From Luteipulveratus halotolerans (GTDB lineage Bacteria > Actinomycetota > Actinomycetes > Actinomycetales > Dermatophilaceae), in assembly GCF_001247745.1 (NCBI RefSeq), contig NZ_LAIR01000002.1:2108001-2172000 (forward strand): DNA of 64,000 nt. The letters are read 5' to 3'. The position numbers were made by a program, and so were the translations under genes. This document shows, piece after piece, positions 34,622-43,053 of the stretch (position 1 is the stretch's first letter; every line of letters begins with the position of its first letter). The notes beneath the pieces were generated by a model. It did no database searches and was not told the DNA's origin. It worked only from the letters and a program-made list of their open reading frames with translations.

Positions 34622-35188
34622 TCATCGCGCTCGTACGCGGGTGGTCACCACCCAGCGGCGCTTGCCGATCATGCGGTCGCGCTCGAACCCGAGTCGCTCG
34701 TACGTCGAGAGCGCGCCGTGGTAGAGGAAGCCGGCCGGCACGTCGGCAGCGGGCTCGGGATAGCCCTCGACCGTGCCTCCACCGAGGCCGGCGATGAGGT
34801 CGAGCGCACCGGTGAGACCGGCCGTGGCGACGCCCTGGCGACGGTGGCCCTTGCCGACGAAGCAGCAGCCGATGCGCCAGTCGGGTCGGTCGTCACGACC
34901 CTTCTCAGCGGCAACTCGCCCCTTGGTGCGCGGCAGCTCGTCGGGCGAGCCGAACTGCACCCAGCCGACGCACTCGGCACCGTCGAAGACCAGCGCGGCG
35001 TGCGTCGTACCGGCCCGGACCCGTGCGAGCTTGCGCTGCTTGTTGACCTCGGGGTCGGTGCGTGAGAGCCCTTCCGGGTGCATGCCCGCGCACCAGCAGC
35101 CGCCGAAGACGCCGTTGTTGGCCTCGACCAGCGTCGCGAACGCCGGCCACGTCGACTCATCCAGGGGGCGGACGGTGAGCTCGGACAT
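34622..35188 (-). CDS. GNAT family N-acetyltransferase
   Basis: A 188-residue acetyltransferase. Acceptor side: MSELTVRPLDESTWPAFATLVEANNG and GGCWCAGMH. The acetyl-CoA binding motif A is CCFVGKGHRRQGVATAGLTGAL (R/QxxGxG/A-like RRQGVA). The LYHGALSTYERLGFERD C-terminus is typical. The CWCxxxH segment occurs in a GNAT subgroup of unknown target. ATG at 35188; the upstream open frame overlaps the TauE gene region and is rejected. Confidence 0.88.
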   Translation of the reverse strand: MSELTVRPLDESTWPAFATLVEANNGVFGGCWCAGMHPEGLSRTDPEVNKQRKLARVRAGTTHAALVFDGAECVGWVQFGSPDELPRTKGRVAAEKGRDDRPDWRIGCCFVGKGHRRQGVATAGLTGALDLIAGLGGGTVEGYPEPAADVPAGFLYHGALSTYERLGFERDRMIGKRRWVVTTRVRAR

Positions 35189-35237
35189 GGGTCGACCTCC
35201 CAGGGCTGCAGGACTCCCCCACGCTAGCGCCGACCGA

Positions 35238-36020
35238 TCAGAAGATCTGCTGGACGACGTCCCAGCCGATCTTGACGACGAACGCACCCACCACGCAGAC
35301 GAAGACCACGCGGATGAACCCCGAACCCTTGGCGACGGCCAGCCGGGCTCCGGTGTACGCGCCCGCGATGTTGGCCAGCCCCATCGCGATGCCGATCGAC
35401 CAGGCGACCGCACCTTGTGGGATGAAGATCGCCAGCGCGGCGAGGTTGGTGGCGAAGTTGGCGATCTTGGCCTTGGCGCTCGCCTCGAGGAAGGCGTAGC
35501 CCATCAACCCGACGAGCGCGAAGACCAGGAACGAACCGGTCCCGGGACCGAGCGCACCGTCGTACATGCCGATGCCGAACCCCGCGATGCCCGCGACGAC
35601 GTAGTGGTGGTGCCCCTCGAACCGCAAGGCGGTGTGCTCCCCCATCGACGGCTTGATCAGGGTGTAGGCACCGACGGCGATCAGCACCACGAGGATGATG
35701 GGGTTGAACGCCGACCGGGGGATGTGCGAGGCGATGACGGCGCCGACGAGCGAACCGGCAAAAGCCAGCAGTGCCAACGGGATTGCCGTGCGTACGTCGG
35801 GTCTGACACGGCGCAGGTAGGTGATCGAGCTGGTCGTGGTGCCCGCGATCGAGCCGAGCTTGTTGGTGGCGAGCAGATGCACCGGAGCCGCATGCGGGAA
35901 CGCGACCATCAGCGCGGGCAGCTGCACGAGACCACCGCCGCCGACGACGGCATCGATCCACCCTGCGGTGAACGCCGCGGCGACGAGCAGGACGAGGGTC
36001 AGGACGGACGGGTCGTTCAA
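35238..36020 (-). CDS. TauE/SafE family sulfite/organosulfur exporter-like permease
   Basis: A 260-residue membrane protein with about seven to eight hydrophobic helices. DAVVGGGGLVQLPAL and the second-half FGIGMYDGALGPGTGSFLVF are the duplicated TauE/SafE motifs. Members export sulfite, sulfoacetate or similar anions; proximity to sulfur genes here is loose (11 kb). It starts at TTG with an AGAGGAC ribosome binding site 5 nt upstream. It is divergent from the CGNR gene. Confidence 0.88.
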   Translation of the reverse strand: MNDPSVLTLVLLVAAAFTAGWIDAVVGGGGLVQLPALMVAFPHAAPVHLLATNKLGSIAGTTTSSITYLRRVRPDVRTAIPLALLAFAGSLVGAVIASHIPRSAFNPIILVVLIAVGAYTLIKPSMGEHTALRFEGHHHYVVAGIAGFGIGMYDGALGPGTGSFLVFALVGLMGYAFLEASAKAKIANFATNLAALAIFIPQGAVAWSIGIAMGLANIAGAYTGARLAVAKGSGFIRVVFVCVVGAFVVKIGWDVVQQIF

Positions 36021-36076
36021 GAGAGTCCTCTCGAGATGGCGCGGCGCGTGCGAGCCTACCGTGCTGTAATGGCCTT

Positions 36077-36595
36077 GTGCATATCAACCCTTACGGCGAG
36101 GAGCCGGTCGTGCTGGCGGCCGACCTCGTCAACGACCCGCCCGAGACCCTCGACGCGCTCCGCGACCGGTGCGCGGACGCGGGCGTGGTCATCGACATGC
36201 CGGTACGCCGGGCCGACCTCGCGGCGACACGTGCGCTGCTCGACGCCTGGCTGACCGTGGTCGACGCGGACGACGACCAGGGTCGCGCAGACCGCCTCAA
36301 CGCCCTGCTCGCCGAGCACGCCGAGCACCCCCGCATGACCAACCACTCGGGCGAGGCCTGGCACATCCACTACCGCGAGCTCGACCGGTCGCTCTCAGGG
36401 GTGCTCGCGGCCCTGGTCACGGTCGGCACGGCGATGCACCTCACCGGTCGTGGCATGAGCCGCCTCGGCCGCTGTGCCGCTGCCGACTGCGAACGCGTCT
36501 ACGCCGACGTGTCGCGGGGCGGGCGACAGCGCTACTGCTCGACCCGGTGCGCGAGCCGTGAGGCCGTGCGCAGGCATCGGGCGCGCAGCGCGTAG
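36077..36595 (+). CDS. CGNR zinc finger transcriptional regulator
   Basis: A 172-residue protein with an N-terminal ABATE domain (DLVNDPPETLDALRDRC..., GEAWHIHYRE) and a C-terminal CGNR-type zinc finger: CAAADCERVYADVSRGGRQRYCSTRCASREAVRRHR (given in parts), with Cys pairs CxxxxC and CxxxC. The CASREAVRRHR replaces the canonical CGNRxKxxxHR. The family acts as stress- or ligand-responsive DNA-binding regulators. GTG start; divergent from TauE/SafE, which it may control. Confidence 0.88.
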   Translation: MHINPYGEEPVVLAADLVNDPPETLDALRDRCADAGVVIDMPVRRADLAATRALLDAWLTVVDADDDQGRADRLNALLAEHAEHPRMTNHSGEAWHIHYRELDRSLSGVLAALVTVGTAMHLTGRGMSRLGRCAAADCERVYADVSRGGRQRYCSTRCASREAVRRHRARSA

Positions 36596-36596
36596 G

Positions 36597-37322
36597 TCAG
36601 GCTGCCCGCCAGCTCTCGACGATGGACAGCACGTCGAGCAGCTCGTGCGCCACGCCGTCGGGCGTCGCGGTGAACCCCTCGATGCGCTGGCCCGCCGGGA
36701 TGTCGGAGTGCGGCACGAGGATCGCCCGCATCCCGGCCTGCTGGCTGCCGTGGACGTCCTCGAACTCGCGGTCACCGACGTAGACGCAGGCCCGCGGATC
36801 GACGCCGACGGCCGCGGCGGCGGCCTCGAAAGCCCCGACGTGCGGCTTGGTCCAGGCGATCTCGCTGGAGTAGACCTGTCCGTCGATCAGGTCGCCGACC
36901 CCGTCGCGCTCGAAGATGCCGCGGTGGTAGTCGCCCGACCAGATCGTGTTGGACAGCACGCCGACGCGAATCCCGTTGGCACGCAAGCCTTCCCACAGGG
37001 GCTTCACCTGCGGGTCGGTGATGGTGTGCTCGGCCCAGAACGCCCGGTACGCCGCCAGCGCCTTCGCGTGGCGCTCGTGCGTCACGTCGGCGCCGGCAGC
37101 GCTCAGGATCTCGTCCAGCCGGGCCGACGCCTGCGCCTTGCGCACGTGCTGCCACGACGCGTCCTCGGCCGCGAGGATCGCCTCACCGAGGGGCTCGGCG
37201 AGGGCGGGGTCGTCGTGCACCTCGCGCGCGTAGACCTGCCACTGCTCACGCAGGTCGACCGGGTGCCACGGGGTCAGCGTGCCGCCCCAGTCGAAGATGA
37301 CCGCCTCGACGGCGCTGCTCAA
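36597..37322 (-). CDS. HAD family hydrolase
   Basis: A 241-residue haloacid dehalogenase-like phosphatase. Motif I FDWGGTLT at about residues 10-17 uses a glycine-containing DWGGT variant, motif II VGVLSNT, motif III KPHVGAFEAA, motif IV YVGDREFEDVHG. The GDREFEDV differs slightly from GDxxxxD. It likely dephosphorylates a small metabolite. It starts at TTG, overlapping the proS stop as TTGA, so it is coupled to proS. The CGNR gene ends 1 bp away on the other strand. Confidence 0.88.
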   Translation of the reverse strand: MSSAVEAVIFDWGGTLTPWHPVDLREQWQVYAREVHDDPALAEPLGEAILAAEDASWQHVRKAQASARLDEILSAAGADVTHERHAKALAAYRAFWAEHTITDPQVKPLWEGLRANGIRVGVLSNTIWSGDYHRGIFERDGVGDLIDGQVYSSEIAWTKPHVGAFEAAAAAVGVDPRACVYVGDREFEDVHGSQQAGMRAILVPHSDIPAGQRIEGFTATPDGVAHELLDVLSIVESWRAA

Positions 37323-39085
37323 GACTGCTGCACCTCGGCGACGACCTCGGCGACCGCGCTCCCGACCTCGACCTCGCGCCGTTCCCCGGAGCGGCGGTCC
37401 TTGATCTCGACCTTGCCGTCCGCCAGGCCCTTGCCGATCACGAGGATCGTCGGCACACCGATCAGCTCGGCGTCCTTGAACTTCACGCCAGGAGACACCT
37501 TGCGCCGGTCGTCGTAGAGCACCTCGACGCCCTGTGCCTCGATGCCGCGCACGATCTCGTCGGCCTTGACGAAGACCTCCTCGTCCTTGCTCGCCACCAC
37601 GACGTGCACGTCGGCCGGAGCCAGCTCGCGCGGCCAGATCAGGCCGTACTGGTCGTGGTTGTCCTCGGCGACGACGCCGACCGCACGCGTGACGCCCACG
37701 CCGTACGAGCCCATCGTCACGGTGACGAGCTTGCCGTTCTCGTCGAGCACCTTCAGACCGAGCGCCTCGGCGTACTTGGTGCCGAGCTGGAAGATGTGGC
37801 CCATCTCGATGCCCCGGGCCAGCGTGAGCGTGCCCTTGCCGTCGGGCGCGACGTCACCCTCACGGATCTCGCCCGCCTGGACCGTGCCGTCGGCGGTGAA
37901 GTCGCGGCCGTGCACCAGGTCGATCACGTGCTTGCCGGGCTCATCGGCTCCGGTCACCCAGGCCGAACCCACGGCGATCGACGGGTCGAGCAGGTAGCGG
38001 ATCTTCGAGGACTTCTCCGAGCCGAGGACGCCGGGACCGATGTAGCCCTTCGCGAGCATCGGGTAGTCGGCGAAGTCCTTCTCCTCGAACGCCTCGACCT
38101 CGGCCGGCGCGACCTGCACCTCGAGGCGCTTGGCGTCGACCTCACGGTCGCCGGGCAGACCGATCGCGAGCGGCTCACGGGTGCCGTCGGGGTGGACCAG
38201 CATGACCAGGACGTTCTTGAGCGAGTCGGCTCCGGTCCACGAACGCCCATCAGTACGAGGGTGATTCGCGTTGAGAGACTCGACGAGCGTGTCGATCGTG
38301 GGCGTGTCCGGGGTGTCGTGGACCTGCGCCGCCGGCGTCGACGACGCGTCGACCTCGGGCGCCTGCGGCACGACGACCGCCTCGACGTTGGCCGCATAGC
38401 CGTGCTCGTCACGGACGAAGGTGTCCTCGCCGTTGGGGTTGACGGCCAGGAACTCCTCGGACGCCGAGCCGCCCATCGCGCCGGAGTCGGCCTGCACGAT
38501 GACGTACTCGAACCCGAGCCGGTTGAAGATACGGATGTAGGCCTCGCGGTGGGCGTCGTACGCCTTGTCGAGGCCGGCCTTGTCGATGTCGAAGGAGTAG
38601 GAGTCCTTCATGATGAACTCGCGGCCGCGCAGGATGCCGGCCCGCGGACGCGCCTCGTCGCGGTACTTGTTCTGCATCTGGAACAGCGCGAGCGGCAGGT
38701 CCTTGTAGGACGAGTACATGTCCTTGACCGCGAGGCAGAACATCTCCTCGTGGGTGGGCCCGAGCAGCATGTCGGCGTCCTTGCGGTCCTTCAGCCGGAA
38801 CAGCAGGTCGCCGTACTCGCTCCAGCGGCCTGTCGCGTCGTAGGGCTCGCGCGGCAGCAGGGCCGGGAACTTCACCTCCTGGCTGCCGATCCGGGCCATC
38901 TCCTCGCGGATGATCTCCTCGACCTTGCCCAGCACCTTCATGCCGAGCGGCAGCCAGGTGTAGATGCCGGGGGCGACGCGGCGGACGTAGCCGGCGCGCA
39001 CGAGCAGCCTGTGGCCCGGCAGCTCCGCATCGGCCGGGTCCTCGCGCAGGGTTCGCAGGAACAGGGTCGACATACGCAGTGCCAC
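37319..39085 (-). CDS. proS: Proline--tRNA ligase
   Basis: A 588-residue class II prolyl-tRNA synthetase of the bacterial type, with an insertion (editing) domain. Motif 1 includes HRLLVRAGYVRRVAPGIYTWLPLG, motif 2 RDEARPRAGILRGREFIMKDSYSF, and motif 3 GSYGVGVTRAVG; the C-terminal anticodon-binding domain carries VDVLYDDRRKVSPGVKFKDAELIGVP. These are characteristic of the bacterial class. The GTG start has GAGGAG 7 nt upstream; an internal ATG at 39073 is less supported. Confidence 0.96.
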   Translation of the reverse strand: MALRMSTLFLRTLREDPADAELPGHRLLVRAGYVRRVAPGIYTWLPLGMKVLGKVEEIIREEMARIGSQEVKFPALLPREPYDATGRWSEYGDLLFRLKDRKDADMLLGPTHEEMFCLAVKDMYSSYKDLPLALFQMQNKYRDEARPRAGILRGREFIMKDSYSFDIDKAGLDKAYDAHREAYIRIFNRLGFEYVIVQADSGAMGGSASEEFLAVNPNGEDTFVRDEHGYAANVEAVVVPQAPEVDASSTPAAQVHDTPDTPTIDTLVESLNANHPRTDGRSWTGADSLKNVLVMLVHPDGTREPLAIGLPGDREVDAKRLEVQVAPAEVEAFEEKDFADYPMLAKGYIGPGVLGSEKSSKIRYLLDPSIAVGSAWVTGADEPGKHVIDLVHGRDFTADGTVQAGEIREGDVAPDGKGTLTLARGIEMGHIFQLGTKYAEALGLKVLDENGKLVTVTMGSYGVGVTRAVGVVAEDNHDQYGLIWPRELAPADVHVVVASKDEEVFVKADEIVRGIEAQGVEVLYDDRRKVSPGVKFKDAELIGVPTILVIGKGLADGKVEIKDRRSGERREVEVGSAVAEVVAEVQQS

Positions 39086-39189
39086 AGTTGGTCTCCTCGA
39101 TCGGTTCGGCCCGGCGAGGATATCCGCCGTACGCCGGTCACTTCACCTTCGTTGTCCGCGCACGTTGACTGCGAGTGCGCTCCAAGACC

Positions 39190-39195
39190 TAGCGT
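39190..39195 (+). promoter_or_regulatory. Putative leaderless -10 (with -35) of the SDR gene at 39203
   Basis: TAGCGT ends 7 nt before the ATG. TTGACT at 39165-39170 lies 19 nt upstream as a -35 candidate. No ribosome binding site is present, pointing to a leaderless start. Confidence 0.5.
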
Positions 39196-39202
39196 CGGCC
39201 GT

Positions 39203-40159
39203 ATGACGACTCCCCAGCAGCCCATCGGCTCCGGCTTCACCCGCGACTCCACGGCCCGTGAGGTGCTCGACGGCATCGACCTCACGGGTCGGCTCGCGGT
39301 CGTCACGGGCGGCTACTCCGGCCTCGGCCTGGAGACCACGCGCGCCCTCGTCGGTGCGGGTGCCGAGGTCCTCGTGCCCGCGCGCCGGGTGGGCGCCGCG
39401 CAGGAGGCGCTGGCCGGCCTTGACGGGGTCGCGATCGGCGAGCTCGACCTCGGCGACCAGGACAGCATCACCCGGTACGCCGATGACGTCCTGGCGAGCG
39501 GTCGTCACGTCGATCTGCTCCTCAACAGCGCGGGCATCATGGCCTGCCCCGAGACGCGTGTCGGCCCGGGCTGGGAGGCACAGCTGGGCACCAACCACCT
39601 CGGCCACTACGCGCTCACCCAGCGGCTGTGGCCGGCGCTGCGCGGTGGTGCTCGGGTCGTGTCGGTCTCCTCCGCGGGCCATCGGCGGTCGGGTATCCGC
39701 TGGGAGGACCCGCACTTCGAGCGCGGCTACGACAAGTGGGCCGCGTACGGCCAGGCCAAGACCGCCAACGCGCTGTTCGCCCTGCACCTGGACCGGCTGG
39801 GCGCCGAGCACGACGTACGAGCGTTCTCGCTGCACCCCGGAGGCATCATGACTCCCCTGCAGCGGCACGTCCCCCGCGAAGAACAGGTCGCCCTCGGCTG
39901 GGTCGACGAGGAGGGCCGCCCGGCCAACGCCGGGTTCAAGACCCCGGAGCAGGGCGCTGCCACCCAGGTCTGGGCCGCGACCTCGCCACAGCTGGACGGC
40001 ATGGGCGGCGTCTACCTCGAGGACGTCGAGGTCGCCCGCGTCGTCCCGTCCGATGCCGACGGCCCCGGTGTCCGCGAGCACGCCGCCGACCCCGACCAGG
40101 CGGCCCGGCTGTGGGCCTGGTCCGCCGAGCAGACCGGGCTCGACGCGTTCGCCGCCTGA
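39203..40159 (+). CDS. SDR family oxidoreductase (retinol dehydrogenase-like)
   Basis: A 318-residue extended-type short-chain dehydrogenase. TGGYSGLGLETTRAL (TGxxxGxG) lies near residue 34, LLNSAGIMACPETRV contains NSAG, catalytic VSVSSAGHRRSG and YGQAKTANALF (YxxxK). The SAGHRR and HPGGIMTPLQRH segments resemble the retinol dehydrogenase/WW-domain oxidoreductase-like subgroup. Substrate unknown. ATG at 39203 matches the leaderless promoter; the long upstream open frame overlaps proS antisense and is spurious. Confidence 0.92.
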   Translation: MTTPQQPIGSGFTRDSTAREVLDGIDLTGRLAVVTGGYSGLGLETTRALVGAGAEVLVPARRVGAAQEALAGLDGVAIGELDLGDQDSITRYADDVLASGRHVDLLLNSAGIMACPETRVGPGWEAQLGTNHLGHYALTQRLWPALRGGARVVSVSSAGHRRSGIRWEDPHFERGYDKWAAYGQAKTANALFALHLDRLGAEHDVRAFSLHPGGIMTPLQRHVPREEQVALGWVDEEGRPANAGFKTPEQGAATQVWAATSPQLDGMGGVYLEDVEVARVVPSDADGPGVREHAADPDQAARLWAWSAEQTGLDAFAA

Positions 40160-40217
40160 CCCTCGCTCCGACGCCCGCGCCCGGCGGTGCGGGTGTCGGA
40201 CAACCGATCGCCCCGAC

Positions 40218-40223
40218 TAGGTT
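40218..40223 (+). promoter_or_regulatory. Putative leaderless -10 of the mycothiol-type enzyme operon
   Basis: TAGGTT ends 6 nt before the ATG at 40230, with no ribosome binding site. It would drive the three-gene unit ending at 42614. Confidence 0.45.
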
Positions 40224-40229
40224 GGGCCC

Positions 40230-40997
40230 ATGCCGACGACCGTGCCGATGGAGCAGCACCTCGAGGGCACTGCCCTCGCGACGGCCCGTCTGCACGCCTA
40301 CGCCGAGACCGCCGGGCTCGACGCGCGGGTGCCGACCTGTCGCAGCTGGGACGTCAACCGTCTGATCGCCCACCTCGGCATGGTGCACCGCTGGGCCACG
40401 GCGATCGTGCGTCAGCGCCCACCGCAGGACACCGAGGCGCTGGAGGAGCAGGGGCTCTCCACCAGCGATCCCCTCGCCTGGCTCGGCCACGGCTCGGACG
40501 TCCTGCTCGCCTCGTTGCGACGGGCGCCTGCCGACCTCGACGTCTGGTTCTTCCTGCCCGACGCACCACGCCCGCGTGAGGCCTGGGCGCGCCGACAGTG
40601 CCACGAGACGACGATCCATGCGGTCGACGGCCTGTCCGCCCAGCTGGGTCGTGTCCCGACGGCCGCCGAGAGCGACATCGACCCCGCGCTCGCCGCGGAC
40701 GGCGTGGACGAGCTGCTCTGCGGCTTCGCGACGCGGCCCAAGCACGACCTGCACAACAGCCGACGCGTCGAGGTCGACATCCGGGCGACCGACACCGGCG
40801 ACGTGTGGCGCGCCGTCGTGAGCACCGAGCCGTTCAGCGTCTCGCGCGGCCGTGACACCGCAGACGCCGACGCGGTCGTCGAGGGCAGCGCCGCCCAGCT
40901 CTACCTCGGGCTCTGGAACCGCGGCGCCGAGATGACCTGCACCGGCCTGGACGTCGTGAGCTTCTGGCGTGACCGGATGCAGGTCACCTGGGGCTGA
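40230..40997 (+). CDS. Maleylpyruvate isomerase-family mycothiol-dependent enzyme
   Basis: A 255-residue DinB-fold protein. The metal-binding HLGMVHRWATAI near residue 48 (His) and ARRQCHETTIHAVDG (His residues around 129-134) form the usual three-His site. A C-terminal MDMPI_C domain follows (GTxDxAxxVVEGSAAQLYLGLWNRG). Family members use mycothiol as a cofactor for isomerisation or conjugation, implying a mycothiol-producing host. It is 1 bp upstream of folP2 and likely cotranscribed. The substrate is not known. Confidence 0.88.
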   Translation: MPTTVPMEQHLEGTALATARLHAYAETAGLDARVPTCRSWDVNRLIAHLGMVHRWATAIVRQRPPQDTEALEEQGLSTSDPLAWLGHGSDVLLASLRRAPADLDVWFFLPDAPRPREAWARRQCHETTIHAVDGLSAQLGRVPTAAESDIDPALAADGVDELLCGFATRPKHDLHNSRRVEVDIRATDTGDVWRAVVSTEPFSVSRGRDTADADAVVEGSAAQLYLGLWNRGAEMTCTGLDVVSFWRDRMQVTWG

Positions 40998-40998
40998 C

Positions 40999-41958
40999 GT
41001 GGTCGACCACCCCACGCTCCGTCCGGTGCAGCCGCCGCGGACCCCCGCGCTCGTGCTGCGGGGCCACCGTTTCGACGCCTCGCGGCCGGCCGTCATGGCG
41101 ATCGTCAACCGCACGCGCGACTCCTTCTGGTCGGGCAACCGCCACGCCGACCTCGACTCGGCGCGCCGAGCGCTCGACGACGCCGTCGCCCACGGTGCCG
41201 ACATCGTCGACGTCGGCGGCGTCCGCGCCGGCCAGGAGGGTGAGCGTGTCGACGCCACCGAGGAGATCCGCCGGGTCGTGCCGTTCCTCGAGCACGCCCG
41301 GTCGGCCTACCCAGCCCTCGTGCTGAGCCTGGACACCTGGCGCTCACAGGTCGCTCGCGCCGCAGGCGACGTCGGCCTCGACATCGTCAACGACACCTGG
41401 GCCGGCCACGACCCCGAGCTGGTCGGCGTCGCTGCAGACATCGGCGCGGGCGTCGTCTGCTCCCACACCGGCGGGCTGCCACCGCGCACCGACCCGGTCG
41501 ACGTGCGCTACGCCGACGACGAGGGCGACGACGAGCTCGCCGTGGTCCGCGACGTCGTACGCACGCTCCGCGCGGGCGCCGAGAAGGCCTGTGCCGCAGG
41601 CATTCCCGCCGAGCGCGTGCTGGTCGACCCCACCCTCGACTTCGGCAAGACGACGCGCAACTCGCTGATCACGCTGCGCCACACGGCTGACATCAGCGCG
41701 CTCGGGTTCCCCGTCCTGCAGGCCCTGTCCCGCAAGGACTTCGTCGGCGAGACGCTCGACCTGCCTGCGGACGACCGGCTCGAGGGCACTCTCGCGGCCA
41801 CCGCGGTCGCCGCCTGGCTCGGCGCGACCGTCTTCCGGGCCCACGACGTCCGTGCCACACGCAGGGTCGTCGACATGGTCGCCTCCATCCGCGGTGACCG
41901 ACCACCGGCGCTGGCGCTCAGAGGCGAGCCTGCGCCCGACCGCGAGGAGCTCGCATGA
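40999..41958 (+). CDS. folP2: Dihydropteroate synthase homologue, FolP2 type
   Basis: A 319-residue TIM-barrel protein. MAIVNRTRDSFWSGNRH replaces the canonical MGIVNVTPDSF of DHPS, and IVDVGGVRAG, LVLSLDTWRSQVA, IVNDTWAG, GVVCSHTGG, DPTLDFGKTTRNSL, SRKDFVGETL follow. This matches mycobacterial FolP2, which in M. leprae/M. tuberculosis is reported not to provide DHPS activity. NRTRDSF further departs from NRTPDSF. GTG start 1 bp after the preceding stop; overlaps the PPOX gene by 4 bp. It may have a pterin-related or unknown role. Confidence 0.88.
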   Translation: MVDHPTLRPVQPPRTPALVLRGHRFDASRPAVMAIVNRTRDSFWSGNRHADLDSARRALDDAVAHGADIVDVGGVRAGQEGERVDATEEIRRVVPFLEHARSAYPALVLSLDTWRSQVARAAGDVGLDIVNDTWAGHDPELVGVAADIGAGVVCSHTGGLPPRTDPVDVRYADDEGDDELAVVRDVVRTLRAGAEKACAAGIPAERVLVDPTLDFGKTTRNSLITLRHTADISALGFPVLQALSRKDFVGETLDLPADDRLEGTLAATAVAAWLGATVFRAHDVRATRRVVDMVASIRGDRPPALALRGEPAPDREELA

Positions 41959-42614
41959 CCGCGACCACCCCGTCGTACGCCGACCTGCCGCAGATCACCG
42001 ACGAGGCGGCGCTGGTCGATCTGCTCGGGACGCCGTCGCCCGCCGTCCGCGACAAGGCGCGCACCGAGCTGCACGACCTGGACATCCAGTGGCTCGCCGC
42101 ATCGCCCCTGTGCTTCGTCGGCACGTCCGACGCCCACGGCGGCTGCGACGTGTCACCCAAGGGAGACCCGGCGGGGTTCGTCAGGGCGCTCGACCGGCGT
42201 ACGGTCGCGGTCCCCGAGCGGGCCGGCAACAAGCGCGCCGACGGCTACAAGAACATCCTCGTCAACCCGCACGTCGGGCTGAACCTGCTCATCCCGGGAC
42301 GTGGAGACACTTTGCGCATCAACGGCACCGCACGCCTGGTCACCGACGGGCCGTTCTTCGACGACATGGTCGTCAAGGGACACCGACCCGTGCTCGTGAT
42401 GCTGGTCAGCGTCGAGCAGGTCTTCTACCACTGCGCCAAGGCGTTCCTGCGCTCGCAGACCTGGAAGCCCGAGACGTGGCAGCCCGACGCGATGCCCCGG
42501 CATGCGGTGATCGCCAAAGAGCTCGTCCGTCGCGACCAGTCACTCGAGGACCTCGACCGCTACTACGGCGCTTCGTACGCCGACGGGCTCTACCCCGACA
42601 ACACCACCCGCTGA
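41955..42614 (+). CDS. Pyridoxamine 5'-phosphate oxidase family FMN-binding protein (MSMEG_1061-like)
   Basis: A 219-residue split-barrel flavoprotein. DIQWLAASPLCFVGTSDAHGGCDVSPKGDPAGFVRALDRRTVAVPERAGNKRADGYKNI (in parts), then VGLNLLIPGRGDTLRINGTARL, is the signature of the MSMEG_1061 type that binds FMN or F420. VFYHCAKAFLRSQTW is typical. The catalytic role is unknown. The ATG overlaps the folP2 stop (ATGA), closing a three-gene operon. Confidence 0.9.
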   Translation: MTATTPSYADLPQITDEAALVDLLGTPSPAVRDKARTELHDLDIQWLAASPLCFVGTSDAHGGCDVSPKGDPAGFVRALDRRTVAVPERAGNKRADGYKNILVNPHVGLNLLIPGRGDTLRINGTARLVTDGPFFDDMVVKGHRPVLVMLVSVEQVFYHCAKAFLRSQTWKPETWQPDAMPRHAVIAKELVRRDQSLEDLDRYYGASYADGLYPDNTTR

Positions 42615-42648
42615 GGTCAGCCGCGGCGGTCGTCAGGAGGCGGCGCGG

Positions 42649-43053
42649 TCAGGGCCTTCCGGCGCGCAGCACGGCACGAATCATGGGCAGCTGCAACGGA
42701 ACTCGCGCGATCGTGCCGACACGCATGACCTCCCGAATCGGGGTCGAACCCTTGCGCTGCACACGCCGGTGCGCATCGAGCGCCATCTGCACGTTGCCCG
42801 GCAGCACTGCAGCCAGCAGCACCGCGGACGCGATGCCCGCCGGTCGGCGTACGGCCGGCACGACCAGACCGGCGGCACAGACGAGCTCGGCCACGCCCGA
42901 AGCGTAGACCAGCTCGCGGTCGCGCGAGCGCAACGCCGCAGGGATCAGCGGCTCGAACACCTGCGGCCGCACGAGGTGGATGGGGCCGGACACGAGGAAG
43001 GCGCCGGCGACGGCGCGCGCTCCGAGCGGGAGCGTCGAGGGCGAAGGGATCAC
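42649..43053 (-). CDS. DoxX family membrane protein
   Basis: A 134-residue membrane protein with about four hydrophobic segments. AGAFLVSGPIHLVRPQVFEPLIP then VYASGVAELVCAAGLVVP and ASAVLLAAVLPGNVQMALDAHR match DoxX/DoxD-like proteins; the N-V-Q-M-A-L-D segment is conserved. Function in bacteria is poorly defined. GTG at 43053 overlaps the GNAT stop as GTGA, so it is coupled. It lies tail to tail with the PPOX gene. Confidence 0.82.
   Translation of the reverse strand: MIPSPSTLPLGARAVAGAFLVSGPIHLVRPQVFEPLIPAALRSRDRELVYASGVAELVCAAGLVVPAVRRPAGIASAVLLAAVLPGNVQMALDAHRRVQRKGSTPIREVMRVGTIARVPLQLPMIRAVLRAGRP

Noticed and set aside
37604..39202. 533-codon upstream extension of the SDR gene at 39203
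   Set aside because: Lies antisense to proS; the SDR fold starts at the ATG 39203, which has its own promoter geometry.
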